Assembly: GCA_964034945.1 (NCBI GenBank)
Contig: OZ035961.1
Span: 1,963,501-2,027,500, forward strand
Source of the DNA: Chrysopilus asiliformis
Lineage: Eukaryota > Arthropoda > Insecta > Diptera > Rhagionidae
Length of the DNA stretch: 64,000 nt
Direction of reading: 5' to 3'
A program made the position numbers and the translations under genes. This document shows positions 11,783 to 23,798 of this stretch, piece by piece; within the stretch, counting starts at the first letter, position 1, and every line of letters starts with the position of its first letter. Under the pieces are notes generated by a model that was given only the letters and a program-made list of their open reading frames with translations, had not been told where the DNA came from and made no database searches.

Positions 11783-12220
11783 ACACGGAATTTAACGATA
11801 TGCGGCGATCAAGAAAATTGTTTTGCGGAAATTTTATACAATCGGAGCGACAAATTTTAAAAAATTCTTAATTTTACATCAAAAATTGAATACCAGTGAT
11901 TTTAAACCACTTTGGTCTTTAAGTTTCGCTAGCATTTAAGAAAACCCATTGTTTGAAAATTGCTTACGTTCGGGATAAATAAAGCCATCTTATTCTAGTT
12001 ATTTCATTATTGTAATTGGTTTACTTTTAATTTACAAAATCAAACTGAATAGTCTCTGGGGTTTAAAAAAAAGCGAGAAATTTGGAATTGCCGCGTCTAC
12101 AGCGACTCGCATAAAATAAGCAAGAAAAAACCCTCCAATTTGAACCACTTCCAACCAAACGATCTACCTCTTTAAATCGCCAACAAAGTACTTGACCAAT
12201 TGTTTTGTAAAAGATGTTAT
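11783..12220. other. Intergenic region between small gene and RpS10
   Basis: AT-rich; probably holds the promoter of the 93-aa gene (minus) and the downstream end of RpS10. Nothing else recognisable. Confidence 0.4.
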
Positions 12221-12226
12221 TTTATT
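12221..12226 (-). terminator. RpS10 polyadenylation signal
   Basis: AATAAA on minus, about 40 nt after the RpS10 stop codon, giving a short 3' UTR as is usual for ribosomal protein genes. Confidence 0.7.
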
Positions 12227-12266
12227 TCACTTTCATTACAAATAAAAGAATGTTACTAGTTTCCAC

Positions 12267-12743
12267 TTATTGTGGCCTAGAGCCTCGTCCGAATCCGCCG
12301 CGAAGTTCAATGTCGCCAGCTCCAGCTCCAACATCGGCCTTCTTGTCTCCACCACCACCTCCTGGCACTCTTCGGTACGCAGATCTGTCCTCGCCAGTTT
12401 TTGTTGAGTCCGAGCGTGGGGCTGCAGTTGGTCGGGGTCTTGCGGTTTCTGAACGGGCGGCGCGCTTCAATGTTGCTGGCACAATTTCCGATGGCAGATG
12501 CAAGTACGACCTCAAATACTCAATTCCGTCGTTATTCAAGTACCAGTAGTAGTGGCGCCAGGCGAATTGCTCCTGCACCAATCCTCGGGAAGTCAGCGAC
12601 TGCAAAGTCTTGATAACATGGAGATTGGGGATTTTGTCCAGCTCTGGATGTGTTGGGGCGTTGAAGTCTTTCTTCGCAACGATGACTCCTTCTTTGAATA
12701 AATATTCGTAGATTGCTACGCGGTGCTTCTTGGGCATAAACAT
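12267..12743 (-). CDS. RpS10: 40S ribosomal protein S10 (eS10)
   Basis: Component of the small ribosomal subunit near the mRNA entry and beak region. The coding part is a single exon of 158 codons starting [20 protein letters not shown], the highly conserved eS10 N-terminus, with a winged-helix domain over about residues 1-95 ([38 protein letters not shown]). The tail is basic and Gly/Arg-rich ([10 protein letters not shown] at the end), as in other animals. I start at 12743: an in-frame Met 60 nt upstream lies in the intron, and the acceptor (TTTTTCGTTTTAG) ends 4 nt before this ATG. The 5' UTR is split by an intron whose donor is at 13013-13018. Length matches the family. Confidence 0.96.
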   Translation of the reverse strand: MFMPKKHRVAIYEYLFKEGVIVAKKDFNAPTHPELDKIPNLHVIKTLQSLTSRGLVQEQFAWRHYYWYLNNDGIEYLRSYLHLPSEIVPATLKRAARSETARPRPTAAPRSDSTKTGEDRSAYRRVPGGGGGDKKADVGAGAGDIELRGGFGRGSRPQ

Positions 12744-13018
12744 TTTGCTAAAACGAAAAAGTGAAACACAAATTAGACGGAGCACGTTTAACTTACGAAT
12801 CAAAAGTCCGGCCGAGTTGATTTCGTTGGCTAGTTTGGCATTTCAATCTAACCTCAAATGTTTATAAATACAATTAATGCGAAAAAGCTAGGAAATTTCA
12901 CGCTCAACGTGATTGGAAAATGTCCAGGCAAAACACAAGAACACTTTGCTGCACAGAAACTTTGTTAAAGCATGCGGAGAAACCAATTTAGAAGAAAATT
13001 AAATAACAGAATACTCAC

Positions 13019-13059
13019 ATTGCCTGCCTTGAAAAATACCTCCGGAAAAAGAAAGAAAG
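13019..13059 (-). promoter_or_regulatory. RpS10 non-coding first exon with 5' TOP tract
   Basis: On minus, CTTTCTTTCTTTTTCC starts at about 13059 and is followed by a short leader ending at the splice donor GTGAGT. A C followed by an unbroken pyrimidine run at the 5' end is the TOP motif of ribosomal protein mRNAs, which couples translation to growth signalling. The exact start base is inferred. Confidence 0.7.
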
Positions 13060-14455
13060 CGTTGCCAACACCCAAGTTTATTTGATTTCCTTTTCGTGGC
13101 ACACAAAATACCCCGTAAAAAGGGTAATCGCTGGATATTACCCTCTAAGATGATTCTTCATCAAAAATATTAAAACAATAGCAAAAGCACGAAAACTATT
13201 CTTTGACAAACCTAGTAGTGATTTTATAAAAATTGAGATGTCTGAATATGCTTCATACGAGTGGTTTACCAAAAATTAGAAAAAATAAGAATTCTTTTTA
13301 CGACTCTTTCTTTTTTTTTTCCTTCACAAGTATTTCTCAATAATCCAAATAATTGAACACCTGAATTCAGATTATCGAGAGAACCAAAAAACAAAATTAA
13401 AATTAGGCGAGATAAACATTTATATGACGAAATTATTGGGAGAGTGAACAAAATGTCTACAGGTTTTTGGCAAATTTCGCTATAAGAATATTTTGAATAA
13501 AAATAACATCAATTTAAACAGAAACAAATAGTTTTTATTTCACGAAATTACAAAAAATTAAACTTTAATTTTTTTTTCTGGAAAATTTTTTGTCTTTCTT
13601 TGGATTTGGTTGGGAAAAATTTCCATTTACCCCTTGTAATAATTCCTTGTTCAACAATTCATAAATTATCTTCTTAAATAAAAAAAATCAAACTACACAT
13701 TTTATCGACTATTTTCTAAATTTTGATTGTAAAACATGAGTATTTTTGAATTTCTGTAAATACTTATTCAAAATTCTTTTAATAAGGAGCCAGCAAGATC
13801 ACATAAAAGCACGAAAAATAAAGGAGAAAAATGGAAATCTAGGCACAAAAAACCAAAAGGTAAAAATTCGAATCGAATGCGTAATTCTCAACCGCTCATA
13901 ATAGATTCTATTGATTGTAAACGTGTTTTTAGTAATTTCCTGGAACTTCATTTGATTTTTCTTTAATTGAAAATTTCATACCAGTTTTTTTATCATTGCA
14001 GATTATTTAAATTTGGATATGCACTTTCCTCCGAAATAGATTTTGTTAATGTATAATAAAATATTTTCTTGTAGATTATTTCTACATTTTTTAAATTTTT
14101 TTAGATAATAAGAGCATTCTATAAATTTTGAATTGTATTTTTCTCCATTTTTAACTGATACAACCCTTAAAGATAGTTTTCTATAAAAATATTTTTTTTT
14201 ACAAAATTTCGATGATTAATACATTGTAAAAATAATAAATTTCGAAAGCTCAAGATGGATTTCCGTTATAAGATGCACCAAAGTTCTCTGAAAGAGATTA
14301 AAAAAATACATATGTAGTAATTCTTAAATAGGGAATAAAATAAACTCCATAAACGACGGCACGTTCGCGTAGTTAACGGAATCCATACAAAGATAAAAGT
14401 CTTGTAAGCTTTTATGTAAATTTTATGGATGTAGCAGCTACATAGAAACTTGCAG
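13060..14455. other. AT-rich intergenic sequence
   Basis: RpS10 promoter side, then long AT-rich sequence with poly-A/T runs. No coding frame or repeat boundary that I can support. Confidence 0.5.
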
Positions 14456-14860
14456 TTATGAGCCACTTAGCCAAAGCTTCAGTCCCGCTATATTTCGAAT
14501 CTGCTTGTCGTCCGCACGAAGATGGTACATTGAAGATGGTACTTGGTAGTTGTTGCCGTTAAAGCTTCGAGCGATTGATTGAATTTTACTGTTTGTTTTC
14601 CTGCTCGAATCGGATGGAGTGGGTTGGTGGGAAACAGTCAAATCGGACGATGAATTGCAGACGATGGATTGCAGCGAAATGGAATATCTGAAAGCCTCAA
14701 TACCTGAATTCTGATAGGGAAGAGAAACTATGTGAAAGGTGAAGGATAGAAAGAGTGCAAGGATAAAAAGGATCCGGCATTCGGACGGACAGAAGCCAAA
14801 GTGTTGTGGCTGCGAGCTATTAACCCGATTGTGTGTATGTGGATTTAAGGATGTTAACAT
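14456..14860 (-). CDS. Unrecognised ORF with one hydrophobic segment, 134 aa
   Basis: Not recognised. It is a less AT-rich island with an open frame. Residues about 29-47 (CRILFILALFLSFTFHIVS) could be a TM segment or a late signal peptide, followed by a Ser/Thr/Asn-rich part. Near the C-terminus a short direct duplication (CCATCTTC..TGTACCATCTTC in the DNA) is visible. No paired basic cleavage sites, so not a convincing peptide precursor. It may be one exon of an unseen gene or chance. Confidence 0.2.
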   Translation of the reverse strand: MLTSLNPHTHNRVNSSQPQHFGFCPSECRILFILALFLSFTFHIVSLPYQNSGIEAFRYSISLQSIVCNSSSDLTVSHQPTPSDSSRKTNSKIQSIARSFNGNNYQVPSSMYHLRADDKQIRNIAGLKLWLSGS

Positions 14861-15321
14861 GAAGTGACTAAATTTATTTCTGGCTGGTGTCGATGTATGT
14901 TGGTAAAACTCAAAGTGGATGGACGGGTTGGGCTACGTTTAACGTTAAGAACAGTCCATTACGGGTATAGTAGCCGGAGCAAAATGATTGCAACGATCCA
15001 ATTCAATTTTTTATTAACGTTTCAATATTGAATGTAATTTTATGGTTATAGGCTCAATTGTGTTTGATTGATGAACTTGTCTCGAGTTTAACATCTATAA
15101 AGTGGAATTCTGGTTTAGATTGATAAATAATTCATAGGCCAACTATAGCATAATGGCCCGTAATAGTAAAAGTTACTTTATAATTTAACTTTCATCCTGT
15201 CGGTACTTAAAAACTCAATTGTTAACTGGTTTATAAAATATTTATGAAGCTTAAAGCTTGGAATTTTTCTTATTATGTCAAAACCACAGGACGTTAAACT
15301 TTAAGTGATTTAGGTATTATC

Positions 15322-15633
15322 ACAAACAAGTATATTCAGATAACCAATGCCCATAGTAGCAGCTGTACCCATTTTTAGCTCGTAGCCGACAGTCGTAGCT
15401 GACAAAACGAAATGAGAAAATGCCGAAACCAACCGACTGCGATCGTTTGCTAGATATCCTCTTCCCTTTCTGCCTTTCGGCGATCAAATAGAATGTTTCA
15501 CGATCGTAGTCATCGCAGCCGGTTGGTTTCGGTATTTTCTTATTGCGTTTTGTCAGCTACGACTCTCGGCTACGAGCTAAAAATGGGTACAGCTGCTACT
15601 ATGGGCATTGGTTATCTGTATATACTTGTTTGT
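15322..15633. mobile_element. MULE-type foldback element, 312 bp, 9-bp target duplication
   Basis: Near-complete inverted repeat: arms start ACAAACAAGTATAT and end ATATACTTGTTTGT, with about 130-bp arms and a short centre around 15455-15490. Perfect 9-bp duplications GGTATTATC flank it (15313-15321 and 15634-15642). Same duplication size and foldback style as the element at 6974 but a different sequence. Confidence 0.88.
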
Positions 15634-16109
15634 GGTATTATCAGGGCAAATATTGAATGCGTTTTACTATAGATTTATTTATATGTTCTTGTAAGGTCTG
15701 TGTTTGCGAGGTCAACAATATTTGACTGATACATTTTTTTGTTTGTTTTGTTTTTTGCCTTCATCAGTTTTGAAGTTTTTTCTGCTTAAAACAAGTATAG
15801 GTCTAGTGATACTGTGGCATTGTGCTGTTATCGTGCAGGTCAGTTTGTTTCGGCCTCAGTACCTCAGAAGTGAAATATATATATTTCTCGTAAGTTTCTA
15901 TGATCTATCTAATAAATAAACAATTTCTGTAACAGAGAGTAGAGTGACAATTACTCTGTCTGAGGTTCTCCTCTGAGCCAGAAACAAACTCATCTGCACG
16001 ATAATAAACAGAAAAAAACTTTACGACTGATAAAGGTGAAAAAACTGTAATTATCAAGCACAGTCGATAAGCTTTTGCATTTCAAAATGCACAAAAAATG
16101 TTTGACTCA

Positions 16110-16319
16110 TTAACACGTTCGTGACATTTGCTTTTTCAATTTTTTTTACATTTGGACATCGTGTACCACGGGTGGTACACTAGCGATTTCTTTTCTGGCG
16201 GTTGTGCTAGAGAAAAAAAAAACACGAAAAAACAAAAAAACTACCCGACTATTTACTGGTGCGGTTTTAAAAAACTGTGCATGTACCACCAGTGGAACAC
16301 GATGTCACGAACGTGTTAA
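16110..16319. mobile_element. piggyBac-type MITE, TTAA ends, 210 bp
   Basis: TTAACACGTTCGTGACAT at the left is mirrored by ATGTCACGAACGTGTTAA at the right; TTAA is the piggyBac target duplication. A near-perfect hairpin GTGTACCAC-gg-GTGGTACAC lies at 16161-16180, and a related sequence sits near the other end. No transposase. Confidence 0.82.
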
Positions 16320-16926
16320 ATTGTAATGGGTAATGAGTCAAATAATTTTTAAGCACACATTTTAGCGAAGATTTCTCACAACTTAAGTATTTTTCAAACT
16401 TTTTATACATATCAATACCATACCTAAGTGAAATCCAATATACAGAATTTTTTGACAATGACATACCAGAGTCTTTCCTTAAATAGGACAACAAAGGATA
16501 CTCGGAATACAAAACGTTTTCAATTATGCCATGGTTTCTTTTGATTATGTGAATTTTATATATAGAGAAACGGAAAATGTTATTAACCGAGGAAGCCCAA
16601 AGTCCAGTGATTTTTTATCCTTTTACGTGCCATGTCAAAGTGAAATGCCATCAAAAGTTTCGGAAGTCAAATAATGAAAGTGTACACTCAATTTTGGATC
16701 GGATAACAATGGGTAGGTTGGTGTAGGACAACCTTTGGTTTAAGGATGAATGATTTCATGTATCCCTGGGGAAGAAAGAAAGAAATCATATAAAAATCAT
16801 GTGCTCAATAGCGGCATGTGTGAAAAGGTATCAAAAATGTGAGTGAAAACATGTTTTACTTGCTGCCATTATCAATTTTGTGCTCTGCTCTTTTTTAAAC
16901 CCTTTCTTTTTTTTGTCGTTACTTAG

Positions 16927-17256
16927 AGAATTGATCTACTCCACATCACCTTGAGGGGGCAATCGTGCGGGACTTTGGAATACATTCCAATGTTCTGTTT
17001 CTTATATATGAAATCTGGTGCCCCAATCTATCCCTCACAGACGTTATCTTTTGAACCTGAGAGTACAATTTTGATCCAATTCAGCCGGAAGGCGAAACAT
17101 ATGTGCAATTATACTCTGGTTCCTTTGTTACGGATATCTATAGGCGGATGTACGCATATGTGTACGATTTTCACTGAACAATTCAAAAAACATATCATAG
17201 ATTTGGGTACATTGAACGAATTTACGTGCTCGAATGAAAGTAACATTCAGAAGTAG
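16927..17256 (+). CDS. Candidate 3'-terminal exon of an unrecognised plus-strand gene
   Basis: A long pyrimidine tract (CTTTCTTTTTTTTGTCGTTACTTAG) ends at 16926. The frame directly after it is open for 109 codons to a TAG at 17254-17256, with balanced composition unlike the flanks. The peptide is Cys-rich (7 Cys), for example GGCTHMCTIFTEQF and NEFTCSNESN. AATAAA occurs near 17440. No upstream exon with a matching phase was found, and the family is not recognised. It could be a decayed gene. Confidence 0.25.
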   Translation, partial: RIDLLHITLRGQSCGTLEYIPMFCFLYMKSGAPIYPSQTLSFEPESTILIQFSRKAKHMCNYTLVPLLRISIGGCTHMCTIFTEQFKKHIIDLGTLNEFTCSNESNIQK

Positions 17257-17701
17257 CCCAACGGGAAATAATTTGCTTTGTGCCGAAATCCTGTGGAAAA
17301 CGACAAAAAAGTTAAAAGAAACAATTCGATAAAAGGAAGCATTTTATTATACGCACATCGAACATGATGTACAGGAAGGACATTTCACAGATTTAATACT
17401 GTTTTAACGGCATATACTGTTTTAACATTACAAAAAGCCCAATAAATGTAAAATAATCGACCTGTTTTTCTTACAAATGCGTAGTATCGTCCAAATTTTT
17501 CTTTTACGTATGTAGGTGACTATTAAATAAATTTAACCAAATCGTCTATTCGACAGACATCACTTCCCACAATTAGTCAGGCGTTTTTTTTTATTTTCAC
17601 AACACTTGAACAGGCGACCACGATGGATATACTAGAATACTTGCATAATAAACAAATTTGTGGTAAATTTTTAGATATAACAAATAGAATGAGATTACGA
17701 C

Positions 17702-18286
17702 CAGTGTTGCCGGAGACCTCAAGCCCAAAATCGCTGAAATGAGGAAAAAAAATCTCAAAAGTCTCCGAAATTATAGACAAAAATCGCTAGTTTTGAGACT
17801 TTTTTTTAATGCATATTTAAACATATATCTTGTTTTCAAATCGCTTTTATTCTTTGTTTTTAACAACAATAAAATATAATAATAAAAAAAACAACTTTGT
17901 CTTCTTAAAAAACACAAAAATAAAAAATTGTTAAGTTCTTCTTAGAAATATAATAACTAAATAGACTTCAAAATATCTACATAAAATTTTCTCACATCTG
18001 AGATCAAAGATTTATTTATGTCTAAATCCACTGTTGTTAGGTCTTAATTCAATTTTCATTAATTTTTTGCATTTTTATCAAATGTTCTTGTGTAACATAA
18101 ATGTAAAAAATTGTGAAAAATGATGTTTATTAGCAAAACACAGTTTTTTTTAAGAAATTTTTGAAAATCGCTGAAAATCTCCGAAAAGTCCCCAAAAGAC
18201 CACTAAAATCTCAAATCTCAACACGTGCTTTTTAAGGCATGCAAAGTCGCTAGAAATGAGACAAGTCGCTGAAAATGGCAACACTG
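17702..18286. mobile_element. hAT-type MITE, 585 bp, perfect 8-bp duplication
   Basis: Ends CAGTGTTGCC and GGCAACACTG, typical of hAT elements, flanked by exact 8-bp duplications ATTACGAC (17694-17701 and 18287-18294). Subterminal regions carry repeated AAATCGCTGAAA / GTCGCTGAAAA motifs, likely transposase-binding repeats. Interior AT-rich, no coding. Confidence 0.9.
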
Positions 18287-18294
18287 ATTACGAC

Positions 18295-20995
18295 TGAACA
18301 TCCTTTTACAACTGCTACTTTTAATACCCGTGTAGGGTTGTGCTATTACAGCAACATATATTCTATATATATATAGATCAAGGACACCACCGATTGTCGC
18401 CATTACAAGACCTTGACTTTGAGTTCCTTTGGCCTGCAAAGTCAATTAAAAAATAATTCACGTTTCATCCATTTGCTGATATGATCGATCTTCCATTTAA
18501 CCCATTTAATTCGTACCCATCTGATTTAAAGCAATTGGTACTCTTCCACGGTTAACGCGTGGAAATTGCCCTTGTTGTAAAACTGGTATTTAAATTTTTC
18601 GGGTACATTCTCAAAAACCAGTAAAACCTCAGTTCCTTTCGATTTTATATTGTAGGCAAATAAGCTCATTCTGGTTAGCCGCTTCACACTTGGCACGCAA
18701 AGGTCTGATTTGTGGCTAATTCTTTTTTTTACTCATCCTTCTCATGTTTTTTTGCTTATTTTCTTACGACCATTTCACACGAGCAGGGTGATAGCGGCCA
18801 TTTGCGTCATTTACTATTGTTGTCGTTACTGGTCCTGCTGTTGATGTAGTATTCCATATTAACATACATATTTACATTACTTTTGAGTTATGTTCATTGT
18901 TTTTTCCTTGTTCTATTCGTGTGTGGCTATATCAGGAGTGTATAAAATACCAAAATAAAATTAAATTAGAAGGAAAAAAAGATTTTTATATATAGAGAAT
19001 CATTAGATAGAGAATCATCATCTTCTGTCTAAGGGAATTCGAAATGTCCTTTTAGCCTAAAACCGTTTCGTGCTGATATGTGTCATGTCAGAAGCTCATA
19101 TCCTTCTTTCATATAATCTGCGATTTGAAACCAACAAACAAACGAAATGCGAATAACGGATGATATATACTCGTATACTACTTTTAATGGAATGGGGATG
19201 GATTGGAAATTGCTATGAAGAAATTCCTAAAGAATTTGCTGGAATAAAAAAGAACGACCTGACGACTATACAAAACAGACGATTTTTTCGTGTAACATTT
19301 TTTTTCCAACTTCTGCGGGTGCTCTTTAATTTTATTTACGTTCCACATTACTATCATATACCCTATAATGTCTGTTTGGGTATACATTCCGTGGGAGTTA
19401 GTGTAAGTGTGTATCCTTAAAGGAGCGTTAGCCTGTAAATAGCCAACTTATTTTTGGGAAAAGAAGACACCAGCAAAAAAATATAAATCTTATCGTATAA
19501 GGTCCCTTTTGTTTGAGAATAGGTAATGGACGATGGACAAGAGGGGCAAAAGATATAAATTTCCTTTCAACTTTTTGTACTAGACACGAAAAAAAACTTC
19601 GATAACGGTGAATGAGATTCATTAGAGCTCGCATGTGTTGAAGTTTTTTTTTATAAACATATACTTTAGCATTATAGATTACCGAAAAAATTTGTGCCAT
19701 TTTATATATGTATACTTTATATAATTCGATAAAACCTGACTCAGTTTGTTATGCTTGCAGCACAAATCACACCCACGCACACTAACGTTTTATTTAATTT
19801 TAATTTCATTAGTTTTTAGATGTTACCTAATTTCCAAATGAAAAAAACAACGTTAAAGTTAGTTTAAAATCAAAGAAAACTAATTTCCAAATTAAATTTT
19901 TTACGATTTGCACAAATTTTTAAATTATTTCTTGAAAGTGTACCCGAGGCGTGGTTAAATAAATCATTTTCCAGGATTTAATGTACATTCGAAATTTTTC
20001 AGAAAGCTTTTCCATAAAAAATAAAATTTTCACTTAAAAGAAGCTTTGGAGAGAAATTTGAGACAAAATTTGATACAAAAATTGATTTATTCGCGCAAAA
20101 AAAAAAAAAAAAATGCCACACCAGTTTCAGTAAAAGATTCTTAAAAGATTACATTGGAAAAACCATAAAAATCGGATGTAATTGAATTAAAAAGAAAAAA
20201 AATGAACATAAAAATGCTGTCTAAAGGTGAAAAATTCACAAATGTTGCTTAGCTGAGATATGATGAAACGCACACATGTTGAAATTATTTTGTTAAGTGA
20301 GTTTATGTGCCTCAAGGAAGATATAATCGAGTAACATTGGGGATTCTGGGTGTTATTTGGGTTATAGCATAAGTTTGATCCCATTATGCTAATGAGAGAC
20401 CTTTGATAAGATTTTGTTAGCTATAAGTGAAAATTATATTCGCCCTGTTTAGTTCAGAAAAGGATTTCCCAAAATGCTATCAACCCGTTTCACGCCCATA
20501 TTGTCGTTTTCCGATACCTCCTAGAATAGTCTATGTTCTGCTTCACAGTTATAAAAAGATATAGCAAAAATACACGTAAATATATATGGAAGCGTTGTAG
20601 ACAGGGAAAATAAGAGTAAATTTGCAAAATAAAACGACAGATGAAATCCTTATCGGCTGCGAAGCAATCTTTGGCATTATATGTAAAATACAGAAATTCT
20701 GTTATCTGATATGCTCTAACACCGGCTTCATTGACCTTTTTGGGAAACAAAATGTTACCATTCCTTTTCGACCCCAAGCGAATATTAATAGCGAAAGCCT
20801 TTAAATCGTTTAATTTATGTTTAGTCAGCTTACAAATATTAAGCTCTTGCCAAAATCTGCAGTATGTATTTTTTTTTGTATGTTTTTATCTTCAAGGCTG
20901 CCAACACAAAAATCTTTAAATCCAGAGAGGGTATGTGCTTAGTTTTTTTTTTTGACAGCACAAAAACTGCTGTAAAAATTTATTATATTAAATTA
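18295..20995. other. Gene-poor AT-rich stretch
   Basis: No gene recognised. Contains homopolymer runs (A-run near 20100) and many short chance frames. The pair of overlapping opposite-strand ORFs near 20490-20920 shows no family signature. Confidence 0.45.
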
Positions 20996-21469
20996 CTAGC
21001 TTGCATACCCGTCGTTGCCGGGTAAAGTTTTTTCAATTTTTTTTTGATGGTCTATGTTGGAGCTAAACTTCAGGCCAATCGGCTCGGTAGTTTCCCCGCG
21101 AAAGGGTAACATAGAGGAAGAGCTAAGTTTCGCGATCACTTTACCCTTACTCCCCCACCTCTCGGGCTACTTTTTAATTGGTCTATGTTGGGGCTGGACC
21201 CCCGACGAACATCTATGCCAAATTTCAGGCCAATCGGTTCAGTAGTTTCTCTGCGAAAGAGTAACATAGCGCAAAAACTATGTTTCGAAATCCCTTTACC
21301 CCCTCCCCTTACTCCCCCCACCCCTCGCGCTAATTTTACGTATGCCTATGTTGGAACCAGAACAACCACAGACACTCATGCCAAATTTCAAGTCAATCGG
21401 TTCAGCCGTTTTTGCGTGAAAGAGGAACATACAGACAGACAGACAGACAGACACCAACTCATTTTTATA
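20996..21469 (-). mobile_element. Non-autonomous Helitron copy, 5' truncated
   Basis: Read on minus the 3' end is the hairpin ACCCGGCAACGACGGGT followed by ATGCAAGCTAG and a host T. The body carries two tandem copies of the CGATTGGCCTGAA.TT module plus the CGATTGACTTGAAATTTGGC module and a CTGTCTGT tract. The 5' TCATACTAATATAT terminus is missing, replaced at about 21470 by another repeat (ACCCGTATGGTG). Confidence 0.75.
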
Positions 21470-22030
21470 CCCGTATGGTGAAACCAAAGGGTATATTAAC
21501 TTTGCCTTACCGTTTGTAACGCCAAGATCCCGTCATCGCACAAAAAAATGAATTACACCAGTGTGTTTAGAATGATGAAAAAAGTTGAATTTTCCATGTC
21601 CGTCCGTCTGTCCGTCTGTCCGTCCGTCTGTCCGTCCGTCTGTCCGTCCGTCTGTCCGTCCGTCTGTCCGTCCGTCTGTCTGTGGCGCGGATTGCAGGCG
21701 CACGGATTGAGCTAGAGACTTGAAATTTTGCGCAGATCTGTTTTGCGTAAAATGCGAGGCTAAGTTCGTTAATGGGCAAAAATGGACCATTAGGGGGGGT
21801 AACGCCCATACAAACGAAAACGATTTTTGCGAATATCTCAAAAACGGTGCATCTTATCAAAAAAGCCCAAGAACATAAGTTATTCAGGATATGATTCTAC
21901 ATAAAACTCCCATATATCAAAATCCGATTGGAATAAATTTTAAAAAATCTTATTGGAAAGTTTGACTTCATAGTGGAATTTTGATAAAACTGTTCGCCAT
22001 TCACTTAAATCACCATACGGGTTTTCAATA
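21470..22030. repeat. Repeat with (CCGTCTGT)n microsatellite
   Basis: Starts ATACCCGTATGGTGAAACC..AAAGGGTATATTAACTTTG, passes a run of CCGTCTGT units at about 21598-21685, then a GACTTGAAATTTTGCGC segment and a GAATATCTCAAAAACGG segment, ending near CACCATACGGGTTTT, a rough mirror of the start. An interspersed insect repeat type; the superfamily is not assigned. Confidence 0.55.
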
Positions 22031-23796
22031 ATTGCCAGATTGGCAATTATAGCTTTTGTTATGTTTATATATTAGTATGATTGTAAATTTTTGAGAGGGA
22101 TTTAGAAGTGTGAGTGTGTTTAAAGAAAAACCTTGTTATTTCAACTGTTGTTCTTTGTTTCAGTGTTAAGATCAAGAGGGATAAAATTCCGCACAAAAAA
22201 TTAAACCTAAAATATAAACTTTTAATTGATCGTTTTCTGATCTATGGCAAAAATGTGATTCTTTAAACGTTTTTTTAAAGACGACTAAAAGACGATTGAA
22301 ATGTTTTAATTTTAACGATAACTTAATGGTAGCTATAAATTTACCTCACATCAAAACTCAATTGGAGTAATTTTTCGTTCAAATTGAACTTTAATGTGAT
22401 TTAAATTCGACATAATATAATGGCCATTTTTATGAGACAAAATCATGTCGGAAAATACTATTAAAACACAATTATATCTGTTTTTGAGGGTTTAAAAAAT
22501 GTAGGTAAGTAAAAATTTACTGTTGAATCAATTTTACATGATTTTTTATGGGCACATTTGACTTTTGTAAAAGATACCGATTAGCCTTAAAAAGAAAGCT
22601 TTTGAAATACTTAACACGCAATCAAGTCATAAATGACAATATCGTTTTTCCACATCACAATGGCTATATACGACAACTAATGGCTATATATGGCTATATA
22701 CGACGCGTACAAGTATTTTTAGTAGTTGCACGTAGTTACACACCCACACACACAAACACAACACTAAAATGTCCTACGAATATACTTGCCGCGGTGCCGC
22801 TATACAAAATTCACACTTTTTCTATCGTTTCGAACCGCATTCCATTTTCTTGGGATTTTCGTTAAATCCAAATCGCCTTCCTGGTCCCAATCAGACCTTT
22901 TAAATTTTATGAGATGGGTGGCATTGTGAAAAAATTTCAAGTGTTAAAAAGGACAAAAACCATCAAAGCCCTAGCTAAATAATAAAAGAGGAGAAAATCT
23001 GATAAATAATCTCGCACACGTGTGCGCAGATCTTTTTCTCTCGTCCGTCGTCCCCACAAAAAAAAAGGAACAAATAGAAAAAGTAAATAAAAGGAAAATT
23101 TTCGGTCCGAAAAAAAAAGTTTCTTCTGAATTTTCCGTTCTTTCCTCACAACATTTGCGCCCATTTTCTCCGCTGCAATGTGTCACATCCGCACACAAAA
23201 AGCTCAACACAATAAGAAAATGGAGCAACGCTAAAAGGGAAATTTATGTAACACCAGGATAAGAGTGCCGTGTGATAATAGTAAAAATGCATGCCCTTTC
23301 ACTCTTCGCCGCCGGCCCAATTCTTTGGATTTACTATGTACATTCTTCTACCTATTAATCTAAGAGGAGCTCACATCTACACCAATTTTCCTTACTGGTC
23401 AAACGCTATGCTAAACCATCTTCTCGTTCTATGGGTATAGATTTGTGTATCTATCGACTACCTAACTCGTAGATAAATAGATCTCCACCGGAAATACAAC
23501 TGTGCGCGAACTTGCAGCTCCGTGCTTTCACCACTTTGAAATTTACGCCAAGGAGATCCTCTAAGATTTTCGCATAATAGTTGATTGCATTCATTTGTGC
23601 CAGTTCAAGGCGAATTCACTATAAACGCCTGAGAGTCCTAATATGTGTATTGTACAGGATATTGTTCGTCATAGTTGATTTCTTTTATATCCTCATCACT
23701 GGAACTGAATTGAATTTTTTGACAAAAAAAAAAGGAAAAAATAAAAGTTCTAATATGGAATTGATCATGTGAAAACAAGGATTATTTTTATGTAAC
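22031..23796. other. Intergenic, no gene seen
   Basis: AT-rich with a GC-richer patch at 23000-23560. A short tandem ATGGCTATATACGAC duplication occurs near 22660-22700. No supported gene. Confidence 0.4.
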
Positions 23797-23798
23797 TA

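Noticed and set aside
14456..14860. Resemblance of KIQSIARSF and RNIAGLKLW to NPLP1-type neuropeptides
   Set aside because: No paired KR/RR cleavage sites or amidation Gly around them; two loose motif matches are not enough.
21533..21860. Overlapping ORFs with repeated RTDRRTD / GRTDGRTD peptides
   Set aside because: Products of the (CCGTCTGT)n microsatellite read in different frames.
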